Part shown: one piece after another, positions 34,880-44,899 of the stretch | How positions within the stretch are numbered: the first letter of the stretch is position 1 | Layout of the letters: each line of letters starts with the position of its first letter | NCBI GenBank assembly: GCA_039720395.1 | Contig: CM077827.1 | Location: 14,547,615-14,611,614 of the forward strand | DNA: 64,000 bases | Direction of reading: 5' to 3' | From: Liquidambar formosana | Taxonomy: Eukaryota; Streptophyta; Magnoliopsida; Saxifragales; Altingiaceae | Translations under genes and position numbers: made by a program | The notes under the pieces: model-generated | Database searches by the model: none | The model's input: the letters and a program-made list of their open reading frames with translations, nothing else | What the model was told of the DNA's origin: nothing

Positions 34880-37390
34880 TGTGATGACCCGTTTTCTTAA
34901 TAGGGATTATTAGCGCTTAATATATGATTAGAGTAGTTAATCCCTTGGATAACCTAATGTAAGGGTAATCCATTTGTATGATAATATGATATTATATGTG
35001 TTTCGATGCTTATTTTGATGAATTGAGTATCTTATGTGAGTGTTGGGCCTTATTTGCAATTTCGGGTTAAGCTGCTGAAATTTGGCTAAGTATGGGAGAA
35101 AAATGAGTTTTCGTAAATCTTCGTTTTTAAAGATAATTTTTGGCGGTAATAGAAGTTTATAATATTATAAGACTTCTGTGATTTTATGCGATTTTATTAG
35201 CATGTTTGGATTGGTTTCCTCACATGTTTGTTTTAGGAAAATCTGTCGGACGACGGATTTTGTAATAAAACTTGGAAATGAGATTTTGATATATTGGGTA
35301 TTTGATTTTTCTGATATTTTATTTGGATTCAAATGGGGGGTTATTTGCTTATTTTTATTAAATAACTTAAAGTAAAAGGATAATATAAAAATGGAGAAGA
35401 TTACTTAAATGTTTTGGATGAAAATAAGGCTGATGTCTGTGCTGATGGAGAGTTGCTGACTAACTGTTTATTTTTTGCTGTCTGTGCATTTCAGACGGCT
35501 GAAATTTCAGACGGCTGAAACATGTTTCAGCCGTCTGAAAGACCATTTTCAGCCGGCTGAAAGTTCATGTCAGCCGACTGAAAATTCCAGAGAGGAATAT
35601 TTTGTGTTGGCCACTTTCAGCCGGCTGAAAATACTTTTCAGCTGTCTGAAAGTGTCGACGGACAGTTTCAATAAAGGGTTAAAATGACCCATTTGCCCCC
35701 CATTTTCTATATAAACCCATTAAGCCCCGAAAATTCTAGACTCTTCTTCCTTTTTCTAGCCAAGAGATAGAGAGAATGAGAGAGGGAGAGTCACGGGGGA
35801 GGCCGTGGGTGGCTCGCGGGAGCATGGCAGCCCCGATCCAACGCCGGCAAGCTTGGATTCAACATATTTTGGCCCGATCTACGTGCGTGTAGTGATGGTT
35901 TGGCATTTGCATTACTCATTCATGAGGTAGGGGACATTTTTTCATTTTAAACCCTTGTTGCATGGGGGTTTGGGTATAAATCATGTAGATTTACATGTAT
36001 TTGGTAGTTTCTACATAAATATCATGCACGGGGTATATATTTGCTAGGTTTTACAAATTGTGGGAAACCTAGGGTTTGATTCACATCATTTTTGTTATGA
36101 AAATATTGTTTTTGAAATCATTCATTGGAAAATGATTTATGGGGGTTATTTATTGTGATTTTTATGAACCCACTTGTTATATGGTTTTCTTGGAAAATTT
36201 ATATATATATATATATAAAATTTTCCAGTTTATATAGGAATTATGGAGTTATTTCAAATGGTTTTCTAAGAACAAACCTACTATGTGGTTTTGGAAAATT
36301 TATATATAATTTTCCGGATTATGTGAGAATTATGGAAATTGATAAATGAACAAATAAGTGGTGATAATAATGGATATGGTGATGAGGGCTACTGGAGATA
36401 GGATTACTGCGGTCCCAAAGGAACGGGATGTCTTGCCGTGTTTTCCTATCCTTTAGTCCTGGGCTATGTGCCCGAATATGAGGTTACTTTCTAGTCCAAA
36501 TAGGATCATAGTGTTTCCTCATGATGGGGTTACTTTTTGGACCAGGTAGGATCCATAGTATTTCCCCTTATTTTCCGCGCGCGAGGGCCCCGCATAACCT
36601 GGGGAGGATTTATCAGTTTGAAAGACTGATGTTATGGATTGTTGGATATGACGGGTAATGGTTATTGGCTTATAAGGCCGTGATATGGTAATTGGAAAGA
36701 ATGATAATGAATTATAAATAACTTGAGTTATTTCTTACCTTTTTAAAAATAAAAAGGGGTGTTGTTATTAAATGATTTAAACTTCCGTAGTTTATTTCAT
36801 TATACATGTATCAGTTTTATTTATTGCAAATTTTATATTGCAAACGAATAAATGGTTTTGCAGGGTTCTTGGAAATGTATGTAAATTATGGTTTTTAAAA
36901 CCTTGGGGTTATTTTGAGAAATGTTTTCCTACTGAGCGTGTAGCTCATACCCCCACAGCTTTCTTGCAGGTTTTATTTTCGAAGCTAAGTTGACCTGGGT
37001 GTTGGGAGCACGTTAGCGTGCTTGCATTCATGTAGAGAATATTGGAGATAGGCTTTGAGCCTAGGCATGTATCAATTTTAAATTTCATGGCCTGTAATAA
37101 TTAATTGAGTAGTGGATGTATATCTGAATGAGACCCATGTGACTACGATACAGCTTGTAGTTTTATTTATTTTTGGAATATTGTGTGGATGGTTGAAATG
37201 ATTATAAATGGGTTTTCTATAGGTTTTACAACTAGTCGATAACTTGGTATGTCCTATTTACAGACGGGGCCATGCCGGATTTTCTAAAAATATTTTCAAA
37301 AGAGTTATTTTTATTAAACATCCACCAAATTTGGCTTTAAAACTGGTTTTCTTACTACTTAACCAATGGCCCCTATTTCGGGTCGTTACA
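34880..37390 (+). mobile_element. Solo LTR A, 2511 bp, probable Ty3/gypsy, target duplication ATTTT
   Basis: Starts TGTGATGACCCG and ends CGGGTCGTTACA, a near-perfect inverted end, with ATTTT at 34875-34879 and 37391-37395. It matches solo LTR B (41573-44035) end to end in the same orientation. It has a palindrome array at 35489-35651 and a TATATAAA box at 35708-35715. The long LTR with these ends suits plant chromoviruses of the Tekay type; that class is inferred from memory. Open frames inside are chance ORFs. Confidence 0.9.
35489..35651. repeat. Seven 16-bp palindromic boxes in solo LTR A
   Basis: Boxes of the form TTTCAGNCGNCTGAAA at 35489, 35505, 35525, 35547, 35568, 35615 and 35636. 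The centre varies: GACGGC (two), GCCGTC (one), GCCGGC (two, perfect palindromes), GCCGAC and GCTGTC. They lie 57-220 bp upstream of the TATATAAA box, in the promoter (U3) part of the LTR. Confidence 0.85.
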
Positions 37391-37395
37391 ATTTT

Positions 37396-38856
37396 TATCA
37401 AATCTATTTATGATATTGGTAAGATTATGATTAGGGTAAGTATTGAAGGTTGGCATAGATGTTTGGCTAGTTTGGGATATGGTATTGGAAAGATTATTTA
37501 AGTATGTTCTACTAACTTCGGGATCTGGTATAGTATCAGCAAAATCTATTAATTGTTTTTCTTCTGCTGTTAAAAGCATTAATGACTTGTCTTTGTTACA
37601 GCAAGCTGTGGTTGTACAATTTTGGACTTCTTCATTATCTGATTCAGTACTGTAGCACGACGAGGAAAACGATTCTGGGACATCATCTTGGGGCTGATTT
37701 TGTTCTAATTCATTAAATTCTTCTATAGATTGGGTTTTTGATTCTGTTTCAGAATTTTCTTTTAAAAGATTATATAGTGCTAACTTGAGTTCATCTGATA
37801 TTTGTAAAGAATCAATCTTGGCTTTTAATGGGCAATTATTCTTGTAATGGCCAATTTTTCCACAATTCCAACATTTTGGAGTTTTTTTAGGATTTTTAGA
37901 ATGTTTTGATTGCTGTTGTCTATTTTGAGATTTAGGATATTTACGATTTTGGTGCTTAATTGGATATTTTAACCAACTCTATTTTCTACTTTTAAATCGG
38001 TCTTTTGGAGGATTAGAACGTTGTGATCTTCTAGATATTTTCCGTTGTTTTTTTGTGTTTGGAAGATGGGGCTTCTAGTTTAGTATAACCAAATTGTTCA
38101 CAAAATTGTCCTAATTTTGCTTTTCCTAATCTTTTTTGTTTTTTCATTTGGGCCTTTATCTTTAAGTCTGTGCATAATGCTAATATTCAATATTGATAAG
38201 AGAGATTATGTCACCATAAGACAAAAAATGATAATTTATTGTTCCATTATGAATACTTCTTAATTTTTGTTTAATTTTCTCACTAAATAGGGTTGGTAAA
38301 CTGGAGATAAATCTTTTTTTTCCAATAATCATTGTGACAATCTTCTCTAAGAAAGATTCTACTGAAAAATAAGTCTTTATACCATCTAAAATCTTCAAGT
38401 TTTGGACATCTTAAATTGGATAATATTTCACTTGCCCTATTGGTGATTGTAATGGGTCTCCAATAAAATGTTTTATAATTGTATAAACGAGATTATTAAT
38501 AGTATCTGGTACTGGTTGACCAGTAGGATCTATGACTGGATTTCCATTGTCATCAACTTTTGTTGCATTGATAATATATTGGCGATCGTGTTTTAGAAGA
38601 TAATGATCCCACTAGCCTTTAAGTTGGCAATAAAACTTGACAATATTGAATGTAAGGCTGAATTCTCTAAGGCATTTTGTTTTCGTTTGTAAGCTATTAC
38701 CGCCATAAGGATCTCATACATTGTATTTAAAATTTGGTATTCTAACATTCCATCAATATTCCAATCATAAATTGAGTTTTCACTATATTCCCTTTGAGAG
38801 TAGTGGAGTCGTTTTTCAAATTGAATATCTATTGGGGTTGGCCTAGAGTAGTAGTT
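37396..38856 (-). pseudogene. Provirus coat-protein region with zinc knuckle
   Basis: Around 37885-37838 the minus strand reads CWNCGKIGHYKNNC, the CX2CX4HX4C zinc knuckle of caulimovirid coat proteins. Upstream of it (38160-37900) is a basic Lys/Arg/Gln-rich stretch, downstream (37830-37640) an acidic Ser/Glu-rich one. 38180-38856 carries the coat-protein core with several stops (for example MKILDGIKTYFSVESFLEKI near 38398). Cut downstream by solo LTR A. Confidence 0.65.
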
Positions 38857-39720
38857 TCAAGTTATTGGTCTTGGTGAAGGAAATGTTTTAGAATGAAGTT
38901 CTAATGAATTGTCTAAAGGTTGGAAGAATGATTCTAAATCTGTTAAGGGTGCAACTATTTTTGATGTAGTGGTTAACTGAAATAATTTTTTAGTTATTTC
39001 TTCTAACATTTCTTCTGTATTATTTGTGAATATAATATCATCTTCTTTTGGAATAATATGTGGTTTAAATAATGGTATGATTTTTTGTAGCGCTGAGGGT
39101 CTATGACTAGATGATGTACTTGCCAAATTAGAAAAAAAATTTTCATTTTTTAAGAGTTTATCTTGAACTGTTTCCATTCGGTTCAATTGGGTACCTATTT
39201 TATGCAAATATTGATTAGTATAATTATTTTGTTCCAATATTTGTTTTACTTCTTTCGTAATGCAAGTTGATGAATCAAGAACTTTTGTTTCTTTAAAAGG
39301 AGAAGCCTTGAGTGTATTGTTTCTTACTTGGATACAAATATTTTCGAAAGGAAGATGTACCGATTGAATTATTTTGTCTTCTAAAGTTTTCCATGTTGTA
39401 TAGTCTTTAGTAGTAACTTGTATTGTCTTATCAGATGGAGGGGGAGTATTTATTTTCTTTTTTACAAATAATGGGTACCATGTGAAAAATGTTATATTAA
39501 CATTAAATTTTTGACAATATGTATTGTACATTTTATGTAATAATTTTCTTTCAATTGGATGAGTTTCTTTGTGAATGATATTGTTGTCTTGGTGATATTT
39601 TTTAATAATATTTTCTATGGAGTTAAAATCTTCTTCTATTGTATCTACTTTTAGTTGGAATGATTCAGAATGGTCTTTCATTAGCATATGTATAGCTGGA
39701 TTATATCTAGTATCTTCCAT
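38857..39720 (-). pseudogene. Provirus polyprotein segment between movement and coat protein
   Basis: Open for 287 residues from ATG 39720, in the same frame as the movement-protein segment upstream, from which it is separated by stops at 39900-39898 and just before 39720. It contains FFTWYPLFVKKK and a Lys/Gln-rich, coiled-coil-like centre (QILEQNNYTNQYLHKIGTQL). No enzyme motif is seen. It is most likely the polyprotein part between movement protein and capsid, not a separate gene. Confidence 0.55.
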
Positions 39721-39897
39721 TTATGATCTTGTTGGAGACATATTATCATCTGTATTTTCTGAGCTTTGTGGATCTATTGTAAAATACGGTTGACTAATAT
39801 TATTATCATTTCTTAATCCTGTTAGTTGTTCTGAATTTGTTCTTGTAGGGAAAGGTGTTTCTAATGGGGCAGATGGTCTTCGTGCTGAATATGATGA

Positions 39898-40319
39898 TCA
39901 GGGTGGGACAGATGTCCTTGAGCTACTTGGTGTAAATTCTAAAATGTTGAGTGTTATTTGTCTAGAAGGAGTAAACCAAACATCAACTCTACCATCTAGA
40001 TGTTGTATAATTTGGTCTAATTGTCTGTGTTCTATATTCTTGGGTGGAACTATATTTGGTAGTGACCAATCTTTTGGTAATGGTAATTTGTTCCATTCTA
40101 TTTGTTTTGGAACTGCTACATTAGATTTATGGGTTTGGGCTTGTATTAATGTTGTATATCCTTTGGGACTAGTATATAAAGCTTTTGGTGTTATACTAGT
40201 CATTACTTTATAATATATTCTATAAACCAAAGCTAATCCTGTAGCTCCTTCTTCCATATCATATCCATGTGTTTTAATATTTAATGGTAATGATTTCAAA
40301 ATGGTTTTGTCATTTAACC
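39898..40319 (-). pseudogene. Provirus movement protein, N-terminally truncated
   Basis: Frame enters from the junction at 40319 without an ATG and reads GLALVYRIYYKVM, then YTSPKGYTTLIQA and KSNVAVPKQIEWN, in the style of the caulimovirid/30K movement-protein superfamily. The N-terminal part is missing because the integrated DNA begins here, next to the right host duplication. Stop at 39900-39898. Confidence 0.7.
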
Positions 40320-40545
40320 AATGTTAAATAAATATTTTTATTACCATATACTTTTGATTTAATTCCAACTAAATATCTATAGTTAAAAATAAAAAATAAA
40401 AATAAAAAGACTGTAATTTAAACCTTAAACTACATTTAATTGTACCCATTTGACCTAAACATAAATGTAAGTTTTTTTATTTGGAAGCATGCTATTTGTT
40501 TAATTTTAATTGTACTAGAACCCAAGCATGTGATGAGCTAAGGTT
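40320..40545 (+). repeat. Right copy of the ~230-bp host duplication flanking the provirus
   Basis: Partner of 27247-27476, in the same orientation. It abuts the truncated movement protein on its left and continues on its right into unduplicated host DNA (tttagatatattt). Confidence 0.85.
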
Positions 40546-40786
40546 TAGATATATTTTTATTATTTTGCAAGATTTTGTGAATCTGTGATAAAGTTCGTAT
40601 GCATGTAAGTTGTGGTATATATATGCGCTACCTCAAAGTGCATGCATGTTATTTTTAATTTTTTTTATCTTAATAATATCTTAATTAATTTCATATTATT
40701 GACATGATGTCTAGAATAGTCATTATATGCATGCATAATTAGTTTATAGTTTGTTATACCGTGAGAGTTTTATTTTAGTTTTATCT

Positions 40787-41217
40787 GGCACCGTTTTTTT
40801 ATACTTATTTTAAGATCATTTTTGCTTTTGAAAGCAAAAAGTTATAAAAGCAAAAAAGCAGTGCTTGGTTAGAGGAAACTAATAAGGACTTCTAAAAAGT
40901 AAAAATAAAATATTGGATTTTAAGTAAAAGCAATGAAGATTTGTTTTTAGAAGTCATTTTTATCTTTTGGACGATTTTAACCTTAACTTGAAAATTTTGT
41001 GATTGAAAGAGGTTGTGTTTGTCTTAAGTTTCCGTTTGGACAATGATGATCCAACAGAGTTTCCCATAACATCCAAAAGATCACCAGCGAAATCAATTGC
41101 TTTCATTGCTTCTACTTAAAACCAAAAAGTGAGAAAGTGAAAAATGACTTTTTCTACTTTAAAAAAAAAAAATATATATATATATATATATCATAAAAAG
41201 TGCAATCAAACAGTGCC
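40787..41217. mobile_element. MITE, GGCAC(C/T)GTTT ends, target duplication TCT
   Basis: Left end GGCACCGTTT and right end, reverse-complemented, GGCACTGTTT; TCT is repeated at 40784-40786 and 41218-41220. About 430 bp, AT-rich, non-coding, with aaaagcaaaa-type words. The 3-bp duplication suggests PIF/Harbinger or CACTA type, but TCT is not the typical TWA target. Confidence 0.5.
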
Positions 41218-41324
41218 TCTATTTTTCTTGCTTTAGTTTCTTTTTCTTTTGTTACTTCTTGTGTATCCATCAACCAATTCCAACACTTAGGGTAAGGCAA
41301 AAGTAAACTACTAGAAGAGATAGC

Positions 41325-41422
41325 CAATGGCATAATAGTCTAGTGGTATTTACTCTATTTGAGGTTCTATCGATTGTTAAAATAAAAAAAATAAATAAAT
41401 AAATAAACAAACAAACAAACTA
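41325..41422 (+). mobile_element. tRNA-derived SINE-like fragment
   Basis: Has an A-box-like tagtctagtggta (41336-41348), a B-box-like ggttctatcgattg about 20 bases further, and a tail of (AAAT)n(AAAC)n (about 41383-41419), the layout of short plant SINEs. It is too diverged to assign a family. Confidence 0.35.
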
Positions 41423-41572
41423 ATAGAAGAGATGGAGTCAAAAATCAAGCGAATTGAGACAAAGTTACGCTTGTACTAATAAGTTTTCTTTTCAATGATA
41501 GTAATATTTTTTATTCTAAATTAAATACTTTATCAAGTTCATATCATAATTGTTTACATTTGCTAGTCATAT

Positions 41573-44035
41573 TGTGAGGACCTGTTTTCTTAATAAGGAT
41601 TATTACAGCTTAATGTACGATTAGCGTAGTTAATCCCTTGATTTGTTAGATAACCTCATATATGAGTGATCCATGCGTATGATAATATGATGTTATTTGT
41701 GATTTGATGCTTGTTTTTATGCATCAAGTGTTCATAGTGGATGTTTGGCCTTATTTGCAGCTTCGGGTTTAAGCTGCTGAAATTTGGCTAAGTGTTGGGA
41801 AAAAATGAATTTTCGTGAATCTTTGTTTTTAAAAATAATTTTTGGCGGTAATAGAAGTTTATAATATTATAAGACTTCTATGATTTTATGGGATTTTATT
41901 AGCATGTTTGGATTAGGTTCCTCACGTGTTTGTTTTAGGAAAATCTGTCGGGAGACGGATTTTGTACTAAAACTTGGAAATGAGATTTTGATATATTGGG
42001 AATTTGATTTTTCTGATATTTTATTTGGATTCAAATGGGGGGTTATTTGCTTATTTTCATTAAATAACTTAAAGTAAAGATTTACTTAAATGTTTTTAAT
42101 AAAATAAGGCTGATGTCTGTGCTGATGGAGTGTAGCCTGACTGACTATCAATTTTCAACTGTCTGTGTGTTTCAGACGTCTGAAACACATTTCAGACGTC
42201 TGAAAGTGATGTTTCAGACGTTTGAAAGTTAAATTCAGACATCTGAAAATTCCAGAGAACGATGATTTCTGAGATTTAGTTTCAGACGTCTGAAACTGAC
42301 TTTTAGACGTCTGAAAGTTACGATCTGCAGATTTTTAACGGGTTAAAATGACCCTTTTGCCCTCCTTTTCTATATAAACCCTTAACCCACGAATTTCTCT
42401 CCATTCTTCCAGCCAAGAGAGAGAGAGAGAATAAAAGAGGGAGAGTGACGAGGAGGTCGTGGGTTGCTCGCCGGAGTATGGCAGCCCCGATCCGACGCCG
42501 GTAAGCTCGAATCCATCATAGTTTGGCCTGATTTACGTGCGTGTAGGGATGGTTTGGCATTTGCATCACTCATTTTTGAGGTAGGGGACATTTTTTCATT
42601 TTAGACCCTTGTTGCATGGGGGTTTGGGTATAAATCATGTAGTTTTATATGTATTTGATAGTTTTTGCATAAATATCATGCATGGGGTATATATTTGTTG
42701 GGGTTTACAAATTGTGGGAAACCTAAGGTTTAATTCACATCATTTTTGTTATAAAAATGTTGTTTTTGAAATCATTCATTTGGAAATGATTTATGGGGGT
42801 TATTTATTGTGATTTTTATGAACCCACATGTTATATGGTTTTCTTGGAAAATTTATATATATAAAATTTTCCGGTTTATATGGAAATTATGGAGTTATTT
42901 CATATGGTTTTCTAAGAACAAACCTATTATGTGGTTTTTGGAAAATATATATAATTTTCCGGATTATGTGAGAATTATGAAATTAATAAACGAAAAGAAA
43001 AGTGTTGATGATATGGATAAGGTGATGAGGGCTACTGGAGACAGGATTACTGCGGTCCCAAAGGAACAGGACGTCTTGTCGTGTCTTCCTATCCTTTAGG
43101 CCTGGGCTACGTGCCTGAATAGAGGTTACTGCGGTCCCAGGTAGGTATGTCTTGCCGTGTTTCCTCTTGAGGTTACTTTCTGGACCCAGATAGGGATCCA
43201 TAGTGTTTCCTCTTATTTCCACGCGCGAGGGCCCCGCATGACCTGGGGAGGATTTATCAGTTTGAAATACTGATGTTATGGATTGCCGGATATGGCGGTT
43301 GATGATTATTGGCTTATAAGGCCGTGATATGGAAATTGGAAAGAATGATAATGAATTATAAATAACTTGAGTTATTTCTTACCTTTTTTAAAAATAAAAC
43401 GGGGTGTTGGTATCAAATGATTTAAACTTTCGTAGTTTATTTCATTATACATGTATCAGTTTTATTTACTGAAAATTATATTGCAAACTAATCAATGGTT
43501 TTGCAGGGTTCTTGAACAGTATATAAACTATGGTTTTTTTTTAAAACCTTGAGTTATTTTGAGAAATATTTTCCTACTGAGCGTGTAGCTCATACCCCCA
43601 CAATTTTCTTGCAGGTCATATTTTCAAAGCTAAGTTGACCTGGGTTTTGGGAGTACGTCAGCATGCTTGCATTCATGTAGAGAATAGTGGAGATAGGCTT
43701 TGAGCCTAGGCATGTATTAATTTTAATTTCATGGTCTATAATAATTAATTGAGTAGTGGATGTATATCTGAATGAGACCCATGTGACTACGATATAGCCC
43801 GTAGATTTCTTTATTTTTGAAATATTGTGTGGATGGCTGGAAAAGCTTATAATTGTGTTTTCTAGAGGTTTTATGACTAGTCGATAACTTGGTATGTCCT
43901 ATTTACAGACAGGACCATGCCGAATTTTCTAAAAATATTTTCAAAAGAATTATTTTTATTAAACATCCACCAAATTTGGCTTTAAAAGTGATTTTCTTAC
44001 TACTTAACTAACAACCCCAATTTCGGGTCGTTACA
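41573..44035 (+). mobile_element. Solo LTR B, 2463 bp, same family as LTR A, target duplication CATAT
   Basis: Starts TGTGAGGACCTG and ends CGGGTCGTTACA; exact CATAT at 41568-41572 and 44036-44040. Collinear with solo LTR A throughout, including the palindrome array, TATA box (42371-42378), the tgactactcgat-like 3' part and the gagggccccgca block. No internal region remains. The peptides in its open frames are not conserved between A and B. Confidence 0.9.
42170..42316. repeat. Six 16-bp palindromic boxes in solo LTR B
   Basis: TTTCAGACGTCTGAAA or one- to two-base variants start at 42170, 42190, 42212, 42233, 42280 and 42301. Three are exact 16-bp palindromes with a GACGTC centre (ACGT core, the type of word bound by plant bZIP factors). 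They lie 54-200 bp upstream of TATATAAA at 42371. Confidence 0.85.
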
Positions 44036-44288
44036 CATATTTATGTGCCAAGGACCTAGTTAATTAGTATTCTTCTTTCTTTTGTGACAGGTAATGCATT
44101 TGTTATTGGATTTTTGTTCCTTTCCTTGTTAGAGGATTTTTGACATTTTGAATAAACTTTGAATTTGAATGGGAATGATGGTTTGTAGATATTTTGGCTT
44201 GTATATTTTACATGAGATAGATGGATGGTGTTGGAAAAACCAACATCATGCTAGGGTGAGAATAGATGGCGACACGTAGACAAGAAAA

Positions 44289-44899
44289 TGTTGGAATATT
44301 TTAATAAAATAATATATTTTGATATATTATTATTTTGATCATTGGTTTTACAACTCATATTTTGAATTCGTTACCCCATTTATTACATAAGTTATATGTA
44401 AGAAATATTACCTACTTTAATACATATGTTACATGTGTAAGCTTTATGAGGGAGGTTATTAGCTTTTGAGGCTTTATGCCTGGCTTGGCCGGTTGGGATT
44501 CTATACCTATATTATCATTCCACTATTCCATATAGATGGCTAAGGGGTCTAAGAGATATAGATAGCCTAGAGATATAACAAATACATATACTTTTTCTAA
44601 GTGTTCTTTACATGCATACTATTTCATACGAGTAAAGAAATGGTGTATTTTGGTGGAACTTTTACTATTCGAATTGTGCATTCGTTGAGTCTACAATATA
44701 AGTGGTTGGGCTATTGTATCCTGGGACGACGTGCTAGTGAACCTGCTACATCGGATTAGCTTCCGCAGATGCACAAATTGTCTTAAAGAAAGTGAGATAC
44801 CCGTGCCTCAACCCACCACTTTGCTTTTATCGGTAACATTGTTCTATTATTATTTTTATTGTAATTTATATTATTAATTTTTATTATGAATCCCCAACA
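44289..44899 (+). repeat. 5' LTR of element D
   Basis: 611 bp, ends TGTTGG and CCAACA. Matches 57175-57758 closely (shared cttggccggttgggattcta, agatggctaaggggtctaag). Confidence 0.85.

Larger units (their letters stand above)
27477..40319 (-). mobile_element. Endogenous pararetrovirus (Caulimoviridae), decayed, three later insertions
   Basis: On the minus strand the order is movement protein (N-terminally cut at 40319), coat-protein region with a zinc knuckle, aspartic protease, reverse transcriptase, RNase H, a C-terminal region, then promoter and tRNA-Met primer site. There is no integrase, which is caulimovirid and not Ty3/gypsy. Subtracting solo LTR C (29725-31378), the hAT element (32093-33030) and solo LTR A (34880-37390) leaves about 7.7 kb, close to one caulimovirid genome. 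The genome is permuted: it starts inside the movement protein and ends with a repeated promoter region, as expected for a linearised circular genome. Stops and frameshifts occur in every domain, so it cannot be expressed as virus. Genus (petuvirus- or florendovirus-like) is not settled. Confidence 0.85.

Noticed and set aside
35475..35687. Open frame with repeated FSRLK/FQPAE peptides as a repeat protein
   Set aside because: The peptide repeats come from the palindromic DNA boxes of solo LTR A; the frame is not kept in LTR B.
42170..42316. CRISPR-like array or integron sites because of regularly spaced repeats
   Set aside because: The repeats are unevenly spaced, lie in an LTR promoter in plant DNA, and have no associated genes.
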